NCBI GenBank assembly: GCA_018000295.1
Contig: JAGNKE010000004.1
Span: 1-60,015, forward strand
Origin: Alphaproteobacteria bacterium
GTDB lineage: Bacteria > Pseudomonadota > Alphaproteobacteria > Micavibrionales > Micavibrionaceae
Direction: 5' to 3'
DNA length: 60,015 nt
Under the pieces are notes generated by a model, which saw nothing but the letters and a program-made list of their open reading frames with translations, was not told the origin of the DNA and did not search any database. Position 1 is the stretch's first letter; the number at the start of each line of letters is the position of its first letter. The position numbers and the translations under genes are program-made. Below are positions 40,983 through 50,650 of the stretch, piece after piece.

Positions 40983-42335
40983 TTAACAGCTTTCACAAAA
41001 ACCATTCTTGTCCAGAAATCCTATTTGACGTAACAAAGCATAGCTGTTTTTGATGAGCTTCGAATCGATTTCATATTGCCGGGTGCGTGAAGTAAAAAGC
41101 CGTTCCTCACCCTCAATCAGGCTCACGATATCCCCCTCGCCAAGCTCAAACTGCTCGGTGTTAAGGGCTTGAAGATCCGTATTGGCTTCGATCTCCTGTT
41201 GCAGGGTGCGGTGTTCGTTCTCAAGAGCCAAAATTTGATTATAAGCCAGCTTAATCTTTTGCATAACGTCACGCCGAACCCGTTCACGGCGGTAATCGAC
41301 CTCGTTAAGCTGGCTTTCGATCTTGCCCTTGGAGGCGTCCCGGGCATAACCATCGAAAATCTTGTAGCTGAGTTGAAGAAGGGCGATCGCGCTGCGGTCG
41401 CGTCCGACATCGCCCCCGGTATCGTGCGACTGGCTCATTTCTACGATCATATTGACGGTCGGAAGAAAGCGCCCGTTAACGCTGTTCAACTGGTGCTCCA
41501 GAGCCTTCTTATCCGAGGCATTCATAAGGAAATTGGTGTTGTTCTCTTCCGCCAGCTGCTTGTAATGGTCCAACTCGATCTGGACCAGATCGCCCACCTC
41601 AGGCAGTTTCGCCCGGAAATCGGGAAGTTTTCCCGTAAGAAACTCTAGGTCCGTCAAGGTATCGATCAATGCGGCCTGGGCGTTCTGGTAATCCGACTGG
41701 GCAAAGGCCAGACGGGACTCGGCATATTTCAATTTTGTCTTGCTCTCCGCTCCTGCCTCAACCATCAGGTTGATTTTATTGCCAATTTTTGTAAGTTTTC
41801 CGATAAAATCATCATACTCGTGCAAGGTTTTTTGCATTTTGTAGACTTCCATATAGGCTTCTATGGTTGTCTGGAGAATGCGCTCCTGAATCAACTCACT
41901 TTGAAGCTTGGAGGACTCTTGCAGCGTTTCGCGTCGTTTTACCTCCTCGCGGCTGCTGAGCCCGTCATAAATCAGCTGGTTTGCGGACAGAATAAACTCG
42001 GCGGAGGGGTTAGTGTTACTCTTGCCGATAATAGCGTCCGGATCTACGAAATTCGCCGGAGCGTTATACTCTTCCCCCGCTTTGACAGTCACATCGACCT
42101 GAGGATAAAGGATCGCCTCAGCTTCCTGCGTCGAAAATCCGGCCTGTTTTTCCTGTTCCAGCGCGATATTGATTTCAGGGTTATTATGCAGGGCAAAAAG
42201 AATGGTGCTTTGCAACGACAACTCGAAGCCGCTCTCTTCGGCATGGGAGGCAGAAAAGCTCAGGAAGAGAAGAAGAAGCCCGAGAAAAGTACGTCTTGGC
42301 ACTCTCGTAAGTCCGCAGATTGTTCTAGTTCTCAT
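40983..42335 (-). CDS. TolC-family outer-membrane channel of type I secretion
   Basis: A 450-residue protein with a signal peptide (LLLLFLSFSASHAEE). Two repeats of TolC-type helices follow (NNPEINIALEQEKQAGFSTQ; ALNTEQFELGEGDIVSLIEG). QFELGEG is the recurring TolC-repeat motif. It forms the outer-membrane tunnel for the ABC transporter and HlyD protein encoded at 50651-54114 on the other strand. The start overlaps the end of the MotB-like gene by 11 bases. The C-terminus FCESC is unusual. Confidence 0.85.
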   Translation of the reverse strand: MRTRTICGLTRVPRRTFLGLLLLFLSFSASHAEESGFELSLQSTILFALHNNPEINIALEQEKQAGFSTQEAEAILYPQVDVTVKAGEEYNAPANFVDPDAIIGKSNTNPSAEFILSANQLIYDGLSSREEVKRRETLQESSKLQSELIQERILQTTIEAYMEVYKMQKTLHEYDDFIGKLTKIGNKINLMVEAGAESKTKLKYAESRLAFAQSDYQNAQAALIDTLTDLEFLTGKLPDFRAKLPEVGDLVQIELDHYKQLAEENNTNFLMNASDKKALEHQLNSVNGRFLPTVNMIVEMSQSHDTGGDVGRDRSAIALLQLSYKIFDGYARDASKGKIESQLNEVDYRRERVRRDVMQKIKLAYNQILALENEHRTLQQEIEANTDLQALNTEQFELGEGDIVSLIEGEERLFTSRTRQYEIDSKLIKNSYALLRQIGFLDKNGFCESC

Positions 42336-43074
42336 CGGCAGCCACCGATATTTTTAGCCAGTTATAACCGCTGTCGATCTCCTGCGGCTTCGAATATTCG
42401 ACCTCGACCTGATTGGGCGCAACCTTTTCACGGATCAGGACATTACGAACGTTCAGCGACCGCGCAAGGCTGATTTCACGCGATACAGACAGAGTCTGAG
42501 CATGAGGATTATCGCTGGTGATCAGCCGGAAAGCGACAGGCCGCCCCCCCGCCTTCTGCAAAACTTGATCGAGATAGGCTTCAATGACGGCAATCGTTTG
42601 ATCGGAGAGGTTCACATCATTCTTGTTATAAAGAATGACAAGGCTGTTATCCTCTTTGATCTCAGTCCTCTGGTCCGTTCCCGAAGTCATTTCACCGCGC
42701 ACCTGCTCAAGAACCTTCTTAAGTTCCTCGACTTCCATGTTCAGAGCCGTGTTTTGTTGTTCAAGGGTTTGGTCTGCGTCTTTTTGTGGCTCGACATGGA
42801 TATCCTCTTCAAGGCTCGCTTTAAGCTCCTCAGGGGTAATTTTTCCAGCAAGAAGTTCTTCGATTTTCTTTTTCATCTCGGCCGAAACGGCCACATCGAT
42901 CCGCTTCTGTGTTTCCGCCTCCATCTTCTTGCGGGATTGAGCGTTAAGCGAATACATGACAAACGTAGTGATGAGGATGAAGAACAGGAACATCATCAAC
43001 ACGGAAGAAAGGATATCGACAAAACCGGGCCATGCTATGGCACCGGCATCATCATCGCGGCGGTCTCCGGCCAT
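42325..43074 (-). CDS. MotB/OmpA-like stator protein of the secretion locus (SiiA-like)
   Basis: A 249-residue protein. One transmembrane helix (about 18-42: GFVDILSSVLMMFLFFILIT) carries an acidic residue, D20, in the place of the proton-binding Asp of MotB/TolR/ExbD. A coiled coil spans about 45-135. An OmpA-like periplasmic domain spans 145-245 (NDVNLSDQTIAVIEAYLDQV; LSVSREISLARSLNVRNVLI). Size and layout resemble SiiA of Salmonella SPI-4. It follows the MotA-like gene after 13 bases and precedes tolC, so a proton channel coupled to RTX export is the best model. Confidence 0.75.
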   Translation of the reverse strand: MAGDRRDDDAGAIAWPGFVDILSSVLMMFLFFILITTFVMYSLNAQSRKKMEAETQKRIDVAVSAEMKKKIEELLAGKITPEELKASLEEDIHVEPQKDADQTLEQQNTALNMEVEELKKVLEQVRGEMTSGTDQRTEIKEDNSLVILYNKNDVNLSDQTIAVIEAYLDQVLQKAGGRPVAFRLITSDNPHAQTLSVSREISLARSLNVRNVLIREKVAPNQVEVEYSKPQEIDSGYNWLKISVAADEN

Positions 43075-43087
43075 ATCAGTTTACTCC

Positions 43088-44554
43088 TCACGCTGCTGAG
43101 CCGTCCGGCCCGGGCTCGCCGCGTTTTTTGCTGCCGTTTGTTTCTTGATCTGGAAAAATAGACATATAGGTTCCGGTGTTGCCTTGCCGGATTTCATCGA
43201 GAATTGAGTTCATCTCCCAGACCAGATTTGAAAGCGCGGCGGCATTATCGCCCTTCTGGCCGGTTTCACGAAGCTTCTGGACTTCACTGACAAGATTGGC
43301 CTGAACCTGGCTGAGAACCTGGAAAGTGGTGTTGACATCATGCATTTGCAGGGTCAGCTTGCTTAAGCGGTCGATTTGCTGAAACGCGAGGTCTTCGTTT
43401 GAAGACTTGGCATGAGACAGATGGCCGCTGATCTCGACGAGGCTATCTCTGATACTGGAGTTCAGTCGCATAGAAGGCTCGACGCTCTGGGACATATACT
43501 GCAGGGAATCCTTGACGGCCCCCATGCGCGCCCCCATGCGCTCGGTCGCCATGAAAATATCTTTCTGGTAATCGTGGATTTTTTCGGTCTGGGCGATGCT
43601 TTTCTGCATGGCGTCGTTCGATCTGGACAGGGCAAGGGCGATCTGGCCCATCTTTTGGTTGCTTTTGGTCGAAAGATACACGAACCCGGCCAGCCACGCT
43701 TTGAGGTCGTCGGATTTCGGAACGTTCTGTCCCTTGGCCTTGTCCTGCAGATGCGGATTCAGCTTGGGGATTCTTAGGTCGATCCAGCGGCTGACCTCCT
43801 CGACGAAGTTATTCTGGGCATGGCCGCCAAAGAAATTTAGAAAACCAAGGAAAAGTGATCCTGCCAGACCGAACAGGGACGCACTGAAGGCAACCCCCAT
43901 ACCCTCAAGCGGCGCGGCAATTTTTTGTATAAAAGCGCCCAGATTGTCGCCGCCACCTGATTGGGACGGAGCATCGAAGGAATGCGAAACTTCGGCCATG
44001 GCCTCCCCGACATCGTCGATGGCGTCCAGAAGCCCCCAAAACGTTCCAATCAGACCCATCATGACAAGAATACCTGAAAGATAGCTGACCACGTTCCTCT
44101 CGTGCCGCATACGGCTGCCGAATTTGGATTTGATCAGCCGGGCATCGTTATCAGTGAAGTTCATGTGCCCGTACACGGAGAGATTATCCAGAGCACCGTG
44201 CATATTCTGGATATTGAGCATCGCCCCGTCGGAGTTAAGGCTTTTTTTAAGGCTCTCGATACTGTCGCGGTCCGTGTCGCTCGACTCCTCGGCCTTCTCG
44301 ACTTTTTTCAAAAACCGCAAAGTGCGGTAGAGGTCGTAATTATTGGCAAAGGCTTTGTAAATCGCCCAGAAAATGATGAAAAAGATCGTGGCGTTGAGCT
44401 GCGGCGCTGTCCAAAAACCTTCGTTGAGCCTTTCCCGAAGCATAAAAGAAACGACAAAGAAACCAGTCGTACACAGCACCATAGAAGGGGTGATGAGTTG
44501 AAACAACGACAGGTTAACATTAGCAGAGGAAGACCCTGAGGTATCTGATTTCAT
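43088..44554 (-). CDS. MotA/TolQ/ExbB-like channel protein of the secretion locus (SiiB-like)
   Basis: A 488-residue protein. Two membrane helices lie at about 18-60 and two more at about 150-170 and 215-245. The segments LSGILVMMGLIGTFWGLLDA and GMGVAFSASLFGLAGSLFLG are the proton-channel core of the MotA/TolQ/ExbB family. A cytoplasmic, mainly helical tail of about 240 residues follows. The length is close to SiiB of SPI-4, and the next gene encodes its MotB-like partner. The gene diverges from the RTX gene across a 198-base region. Confidence 0.78.
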   Translation of the reverse strand: MKSDTSGSSSANVNLSLFQLITPSMVLCTTGFFVVSFMLRERLNEGFWTAPQLNATIFFIIFWAIYKAFANNYDLYRTLRFLKKVEKAEESSDTDRDSIESLKKSLNSDGAMLNIQNMHGALDNLSVYGHMNFTDNDARLIKSKFGSRMRHERNVVSYLSGILVMMGLIGTFWGLLDAIDDVGEAMAEVSHSFDAPSQSGGGDNLGAFIQKIAAPLEGMGVAFSASLFGLAGSLFLGFLNFFGGHAQNNFVEEVSRWIDLRIPKLNPHLQDKAKGQNVPKSDDLKAWLAGFVYLSTKSNQKMGQIALALSRSNDAMQKSIAQTEKIHDYQKDIFMATERMGARMGAVKDSLQYMSQSVEPSMRLNSSIRDSLVEISGHLSHAKSSNEDLAFQQIDRLSKLTLQMHDVNTTFQVLSQVQANLVSEVQKLRETGQKGDNAAALSNLVWEMNSILDEIRQGNTGTYMSIFPDQETNGSKKRGEPGPDGSAA

Positions 44555-44586
44555 TGAAAAATATTCGCCGGAGTGAATACGAAGGT

Positions 44587-44606
44587 GGACACCTAATCAT
44601 AGGTCC
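44587..44606. promoter_or_regulatory. Imperfect dyad in the divergent promoter of the secretion locus
   Basis: ggacacctaatcataggtcc (44587-44606) is a nearly perfect inverted repeat (GGA-CCTA/TAGG-TCC with an extra CA). It lies between the MotA-like gene and the RTX gene (44555-44752) and is a candidate operator. No other clear sites are visible in this 198-base gap. Confidence 0.4.
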
Positions 44607-44752
44607 GATATACTTGAAACACAAAGATAAACCGCCACTTTTCCCCAGTTTTAAACCCCTGGCAGGGTATAAAATCCTAAAATTAAGATAAAATTTAACT
44701 TATCGGCCTAAAATGGGAGGGTAGAGTTTAACCGGATTTAAGGATTCATCCG

Positions 44753-47700
44753 ATGATCAACCTCGTAGACGCCTCAATGCCTGGCCCGTCTGAGCAGAAA
44801 GTCCTGCACGTCCGTCCAGGCGATACGATTGATTTTAAAGAAATAGTTTTAGAAAAAACCTACGTGGACATCATCGGTCCCGACGTGATCCTGACCAACA
44901 GCGAAACAAAAGCAAAAATCATTTTTCCTGGTCTGGGCCTGATTCTTTTCTCAGCCGAAGAAGCGCCGCAAATGCTGGTCAACGGGGAAGTAATGACCCC
45001 GGCGGAGCTGCTGAGCAAAATAGGCCGTGTTCATAACATCACGACAGAAGATTATTTAAGCTTTACCAGCATCGACCTTGATGAGGGCGCATCAGACGGG
45101 GAGCAGTCGCTCGAAGAGGGGGAAATCATTATCCAGGAAGAGCTGGCCATGGTATTGGTCAGAGGCCAGCCGCAGAAGGATACCACCGACCCTGAAGCGG
45201 CCCGCGAGGAACTGGAGGAAATCGAAGCGCTGCTGGATTACCGTTCGACAGTTCATGATGATGCCTTTGGCACGCCCTACCTGCTGCCCCTCAAAGTCTC
45301 CCTCGATAAAAGCTCAAGCCAGCAAAGGCCGGAGGAGGTTGACCCGAACCTGAACAATTTGGCACGAACAGTTTTTGATTTTGATACGAGGATGCTTCAA
45401 CTCGCGTCCGTAGACCCTGCGGCGGGTGCAGATGTCCATGGCGGCGGTGGGTCCGAGCTTGCGGCCTTCGATCCCGGCGCCAATCCGCAATATTTCGGGC
45501 AAGAAACGATCGATAAATCCGGAGACAATTCAGGCCTGGTGATCTATGCGGATAACCCGGATTTCTTCGACGACTCGCACGGCGCCCGCAACATCCAGAT
45601 TTCTCCTAACCTTCCGGACGACTTCGACGTCACGGAAGTAAAACTGACCATCCAGAACATCGTGGGCACGGTCACTCCCTCCGATTTCTCGGTATTCGGC
45701 GTTCTGGACGATGGGACGGGTTTTAACGAGATCGCCGCAGCGTTTAACCCGGCGACCGGGACGTTCACAATTCCGGCGGCCTCAATCCAACTCGACGGCC
45801 GCGGCGATATCAACCTTGTTCTGGTGTATGATCAGGCCTTCGCAGGGGATACGTTTGAAATCCTCATAGAGTCGACGGCGGAGTTCGATTTCCTGAGCGG
45901 CGGAACTGTCCCGGAAAACCCGATCCAGACGGAAACCCTCACACGCACGGTCAAATTCACCAATGACTATGCCAGCGAAGGCGGCGGGTTTGACTGGTAT
46001 CTGGAAACCACCCCGAACGATACCCGCATTTTTTCAGGCAGCGGCGATGATACGATTTTCGGCGGCATGGGAAGGGATTTTATCGAAACCAACGGCGGCG
46101 ATGATACGGTCTACGCCGACTCCGGCGATGGAGGCGGAGACGATGAGATTGACGGCGGCGAGGGCGGGGAAACAGCGGGCGATACGGTAATCTACACCGG
46201 CCGCCTGGAAGCCATAAGCGTAGACCTTGGCGCGGGCAGCGCCGTAGCGGACGGCAGCGGCTTTTACGATGTGACCATCGGCGTGGCCGGAGAAACGGAT
46301 AAGGTCAAGAATATAGAAAATATCTCGGGCGGCTCTGGCGATGACACGATAATTGGCGACAATGACGCATTTGGTAACATTTTATCGGGCGGCGGCGGCG
46401 ACGACCTGCTCATGGGCGGGCTCGGCAACGATACGCTCACAGGCGGAAGCGGCACCGACACACTCAGTTACGCCTACCTCACGGGCGCCGGCGCCGGAAT
46501 AACGATTGACCTGTCAGCAGCATCCGTGAATGCCGGAGCAGGGGATGCCGATACAATCGGGGATCTCTTCGAACATCTCACAGCGACCAGCCGCGACGAT
46601 GCAATTATTGGCAACACGCTCGATAACGACATCGACGGCGGCGGCGGCACAGATACGGTCAGCTACGCCGGACGTGCCGGAACCGGCGGCGCGACGGTAA
46701 ATTTCAGTGTGCTTGACATTGACGGGATGTCCGTCCTGACCTTCGGCAGCATCGCCGAGCAGGACCGCCTGATCCGGATTGAAAACCTGACCGGAACCGG
46801 GCAGGGGGACACGGTAACAGGCGATGCCGCGAACAACATCTATCTCGGCTTGGCTGGAAATGACACGATCAGCGGCGCTGGCGGCAATGACACGATCGAC
46901 GGCGGGGCGGACAACGACACCCTGAACGGCGATGCCGGGGACGACAGCATCAGCGGCGGTGCGGGCATAGATGTCATTGATGGCGGTACAAATACGGCCA
47001 TAGGCGACACTGTCGATTATAGCGTCGAATCGGGCGTTCTCGACGTCAATTTGACCACAGGAGTCGTGGCACAGGACGGCGCAGGCAGCGCGGACACCGT
47101 CACGAATATCGAAAACGTACGCGGCGGCAGCGGCACCAATACCATCCGCGGCAGCGCAGCCGACAACGTCATGACCGGCGGCGCGAGCACGGATAATTTC
47201 TTCGGTTCTCTGGGCAGTGACACCTATACCGGAAACGGCGGATCGAACACGCTCGATTATTCCGAGCTTTCATCGGGCAACATTGACGTTCGCTGGAACG
47301 GGGCAACAAACACGGTCAATAAAGGTGCAGGGGGAACAGACAGCTTCTCAGGTGTGCAAACCATTAACGGCAGTATCCTCGCCACAGACACCCTGACCCT
47401 TCTGGTCGCGGGCCTGACGGTGCAAAGCTCTGGCGCTTACTTCTCTCCCGATGCGCTGGCAACCTTGATCGGCGTTGAAAATGTCGAGGGTTCGACCGGA
47501 GCAGACACCATCCACGCAATGAACACGGGAACAATCGACAACACCATCAACGGCAATGGCGGCAACGATATTATCTACGGCGGCGATGGCAATCACACTT
47601 TGGATGGAGGTCTGGGAACGGACACGCTGCGCTTCGGCTCGGCCTCGGCCATAACTTTCAACCTGACGGCATCGACGGCGGCTTTCGCCACCTATACCAA

Positions 47701-50536
47701 CAACTTTTCCGGCTTCGAGGAATATTATCTGGGTTCGGGCGATGATACGGTCACCGGGTCCGCCGGAAACGACGGTCTTGTCCGCGGCGAGAACGGCAAC
47801 GATACCTTCCTGGTCAGTGCGGGAGCCGATTCCTTTGACGGCGGTGGCGGCACCGACACCTACGACTTCAACGGCTCGGCAGGCGCAATTAACGTCAACA
47901 TGACTCTCGGCAGCAATCAGGTGATCGACGACGGTTTCGGCAACACGGAAACGATCACATCCATAGAAAATATCTCGGGAACGAACCTGGCGGATATTAT
48001 CACCGGCAGCACGGTTACAAACACCCTGCTCGGACGCGACGGCAATGATATCCTCAGCGGCGATGCGGGAGACGACACGATCAGCGGCGGCAACGATAAC
48101 GACACCATCAGTGGCGGTGCGGATAACGACACCCTGAACGGCGATGCCGGGGATGACACGATCAGCGGCGGCGCAGGCGTGGATGTGATCGACGGCGGTA
48201 CGAATACAGCCACCGGCGACACGGTGGATTACAGCGCGGAAAGCGGCGCCGTGACGGTCAACCTGACGACGGGCGTGGTATCTGCTGATGGCACGGGCAG
48301 CACGGATACAGTAAGCAACATCGAGAACGTGCGCGGCGGCAGTGCCACGAACACGATAACGGGGAACGCCTCGAACAACGTGATTACGGGCGGCGCCAGC
48401 ACCGATAACTTCTTCGGCTCTCTGGGCAACGACACCTACACCGGCAACGCCGGAAGCAACACTCTAAATTATTCCAGCCTCTCGTCCGGCAATATTGACG
48501 TGCAGTGGGACGGCGTAGGCAACACGATTATCAAGAGCGCAGGGGGGACGGACAGTTTCACGGGCGTCCAGACCATCAACGGCACGGCCCTGACCACCGA
48601 CCGCCTGACGCTGCTGACGACCGGACTGACCGTTCAGGTCTCCGGCGCATATTTCTCTCCAGATGCCTTGGCAACGCTCATCGGCGTGGAACGGGTCGAA
48701 GGCTCGGCAGGTTCGGACACGATCTTCTCGATGAGTGGCGCGGGAGTGAACAACACCATCAACGGCAATGCAGGCGATGACATCATTTACGGCGGCAACG
48801 GCACCCATACGCTCAATGGCGGCTCGGGCGGCGAAACGCTGGGCGACCAGCTGGTCTTCACGACAGCCTCCAACATGACCTTTAACCTCTCCACATCGAC
48901 CGCCGTGTTCGGAGGGTTCACCAATACCTTCGCGGCCTTCGAACGCTACCAGCTCGGCAACGGCACCAATACCATCACGGGGTCTGCGGCGGCAGACGGA
49001 TTCGTCAGGGGCGGAACCGGCAGCGATACCTTCAACGCCAGCACAGGAGCCGATCAATTCGACGGCGACGGCGGGACCGATACCTACAATTTCGCCTCCA
49101 CGACCAACGGCGTAACGGTCAATCTCCTCCTCGGCAGCAATCAGGTGACGAACGACGGCTACGGCAATATCGAAACGATTTCCAATGTCGAGAACATCAC
49201 CGGATCGGGGTTTGTAGACAATATTACCGGAAGCGCGGTTGCCAACACTTTGATCGGCAATAACGGTAACGACACCCTGAACGGAGACGCGGGTAACGAC
49301 AACATTCAGGGCGGTAACGGCGACGATATCATCGACGGCGGCGCCGACAACGACACGATTGATGGCGGCGCTAACAACGACACCATTGCAGGCGGCAGCG
49401 GCGACGACACTATCGTCGGGGGCACAGGCAATGATACCATTGACGGCGGTACAAATACAGCCGTAGGAGCGGCCTCCGGTGGCGACACGGCCAACTACAG
49501 CGCCGCGACGACACTCGTGACCGTCGACCTCCAGACGGTCGGCGTGAATGCGACCGGAACGACCATCGGTAACGATACCCTCACGAATATCGAAAACGTT
49601 TCCGGCGGCACAGGCAATGACGTCATCCGTGGCGATGGCAATTCCAACAGGTTCGTCGGTAATAACGGCAACGACTCCCTGAATGGCCGCGGCGGCGATG
49701 ACTTCCTGTTCGGGAGCGCCGGGGACGATACCCTGATCGGCGGGGCAGGCAACGATAGGCTGGACGGCGGCACGAACTTCGATACGGTGGATTACTCAAC
49801 TGCGGCGGGAGCCATTACCGTAAACCTGGTGACAGGGGCCGTTAGCAACGACGGGGACGGCGGTGCCGACACGCTCGTCGCCATCGAATCCATCATCGGT
49901 ACAACGGGCAATGACACGGTCTCCAGCGCCCACAACAATTACACACTAAGCGGAGGAACAGGAACGGATACTTTGAATTACGCATTCACGACAGGAGGCA
50001 TTACTGCAAACCTCAGCGGCTTGGGCGCCATCATCACCGGAACTATTAACAAAACGAATGGCGCCGCCGTGACTACCGACAGCGTCACCAACTTCGAAAG
50101 CTTCGTCGGCGGCAGCGGCAACGATATCTTCACCTTCAACACCGACGCGATGATCAACGGATCGCCGCTTTTGGGGACCGTCAACGGCGGAACCGGAACC
50201 GACCGCCTCAATATCAACAACAGCCTCTCGGGCAACAACCTCAGCGCCAACAACATCAGCGGCACAACGATTGCAGGAATTTTCAGCAATATCGACGAAC
50301 TCAACCTGACAGGCGCCACCGTCAATGGCAACTATGACGGCGCGGACTACACCCTCTCCAACGACGCCGACGACTTCGACCTGACGCAGGCCAACGTCGA
50401 GGCGCTGGTTGGCGTTGGCGGAACGCTGGCCCTGACGGTCAGCTCCACCTTCGACCTCTTCATCAGCGGCGCGACCAACGCCGGCGGCGGCGTCTATCAG
50501 TGGGGCGCGACCACCGTCAACGTCACGGCGGTCTAA
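44753..50536 (+). CDS. Large RTX repeat protein exported by type I secretion
   Basis: A 1927-residue acidic protein without Sec signal. Residues 1-215 form an unrecognised acidic N-terminal domain, somewhat like a BapA-type prefix; residues 216-420 are beta-rich. From about 422 to 1760 many calcium-binding nonapeptides occur (GSGDDTIFGG, GGNDTIDGGADNDTLNGDAG), interrupted by beta modules (SSGAYFSPDALATLIGVENV). The last 150 residues contain a polar linker and a hydrophobic end (STFDLFISGATNAGGGVYQW), the usual C-terminal secretion signal. It is a probable surface adhesin or matrix protein. AAGGA eight bases upstream supports ATG 44753. The ABC and HlyD genes follow. Confidence 0.93.
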   Translation: MINLVDASMPGPSEQKVLHVRPGDTIDFKEIVLEKTYVDIIGPDVILTNSETKAKIIFPGLGLILFSAEEAPQMLVNGEVMTPAELLSKIGRVHNITTEDYLSFTSIDLDEGASDGEQSLEEGEIIIQEELAMVLVRGQPQKDTTDPEAAREELEEIEALLDYRSTVHDDAFGTPYLLPLKVSLDKSSSQQRPEEVDPNLNNLARTVFDFDTRMLQLASVDPAAGADVHGGGGSELAAFDPGANPQYFGQETIDKSGDNSGLVIYADNPDFFDDSHGARNIQISPNLPDDFDVTEVKLTIQNIVGTVTPSDFSVFGVLDDGTGFNEIAAAFNPATGTFTIPAASIQLDGRGDINLVLVYDQAFAGDTFEILIESTAEFDFLSGGTVPENPIQTETLTRTVKFTNDYASEGGGFDWYLETTPNDTRIFSGSGDDTIFGGMGRDFIETNGGDDTVYADSGDGGGDDEIDGGEGGETAGDTVIYTGRLEAISVDLGAGSAVADGSGFYDVTIGVAGETDKVKNIENISGGSGDDTIIGDNDAFGNILSGGGGDDLLMGGLGNDTLTGGSGTDTLSYAYLTGAGAGITIDLSAASVNAGAGDADTIGDLFEHLTATSRDDAIIGNTLDNDIDGGGGTDTVSYAGRAGTGGATVNFSVLDIDGMSVLTFGSIAEQDRLIRIENLTGTGQGDTVTGDAANNIYLGLAGNDTISGAGGNDTIDGGADNDTLNGDAGDDSISGGAGIDVIDGGTNTAIGDTVDYSVESGVLDVNLTTGVVAQDGAGSADTVTNIENVRGGSGTNTIRGSAADNVMTGGASTDNFFGSLGSDTYTGNGGSNTLDYSELSSGNIDVRWNGATNTVNKGAGGTDSFSGVQTINGSILATDTLTLLVAGLTVQSSGAYFSPDALATLIGVENVEGSTGADTIHAMNTGTIDNTINGNGGNDIIYGGDGNHTLDGGLGTDTLRFGSASAITFNLTASTAAFATYTNNFSGFEEYYLGSGDDTVTGSAGNDGLVRGENGNDTFLVSAGADSFDGGGGTDTYDFNGSAGAINVNMTLGSNQVIDDGFGNTETITSIENISGTNLADIITGSTVTNTLLGRDGNDILSGDAGDDTISGGNDNDTISGGADNDTLNGDAGDDTISGGAGVDVIDGGTNTATGDTVDYSAESGAVTVNLTTGVVSADGTGSTDTVSNIENVRGGSATNTITGNASNNVITGGASTDNFFGSLGNDTYTGNAGSNTLNYSSLSSGNIDVQWDGVGNTIIKSAGGTDSFTGVQTINGTALTTDRLTLLTTGLTVQVSGAYFSPDALATLIGVERVEGSAGSDTIFSMSGAGVNNTINGNAGDDIIYGGNGTHTLNGGSGGETLGDQLVFTTASNMTFNLSTSTAVFGGFTNTFAAFERYQLGNGTNTITGSAAADGFVRGGTGSDTFNASTGADQFDGDGGTDTYNFASTTNGVTVNLLLGSNQVTNDGYGNIETISNVENITGSGFVDNITGSAVANTLIGNNGNDTLNGDAGNDNIQGGNGDDIIDGGADNDTIDGGANNDTIAGGSGDDTIVGGTGNDTIDGGTNTAVGAASGGDTANYSAATTLVTVDLQTVGVNATGTTIGNDTLTNIENVSGGTGNDVIRGDGNSNRFVGNNGNDSLNGRGGDDFLFGSAGDDTLIGGAGNDRLDGGTNFDTVDYSTAAGAITVNLVTGAVSNDGDGGADTLVAIESIIGTTGNDTVSSAHNNYTLSGGTGTDTLNYAFTTGGITANLSGLGAIITGTINKTNGAAVTTDSVTNFESFVGGSGNDIFTFNTDAMINGSPLLGTVNGGTGTDRLNINNSLSGNNLSANNISGTTIAGIFSNIDELNLTGATVNGNYDGADYTLSNDADDFDLTQANVEALVGVGGTLALTVSSTFDLFISGATNAGGGVYQWGATTVNVTAV
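46900..49323 (+). repeat. Tandem duplication of about 1212 bp inside the RTX gene
   Basis: Two consecutive copies (about 46900-48111 and 48112-49323) encode parallel 404-residue blocks. Both run from ADNDTLNGDAGDD through IENVRGGS, TDNFFGSLG-DTYTG, SGAYFSPDALATLIGVE and NTINGN to LGSNQV. Many synonymous and some amino-acid differences show the duplication is not recent. A partial third start follows near 49339. Confidence 0.85.
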
Positions 50537-50650
50537 AACCGCAGGGACAACTTGCCGCGCCGCGTTGTGGGCATAAGCCTTTTCTGCTAACCTCAGGACA
50601 GTAAATCGACTGCAGTGTGTAACGGCGGTTTCACGCCGCATTTTCCGTTT

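Noticed and set aside
42325..44554. A Zorya-type defence system (ZorAB) as explanation of the MotA/MotB-like pair.
   Set aside because: There is no ZorC, ZorD or ZorE, and the pair is in an operon with tolC opposite RTX and T1SS genes.
45314..50641. Several minus-strand open frames opposite the RTX gene.
   Set aside because: Repeated GGC/GAC codons give stop-free antisense frames with low-complexity Pro/Ser or Val/Ala products; no gene features are present.
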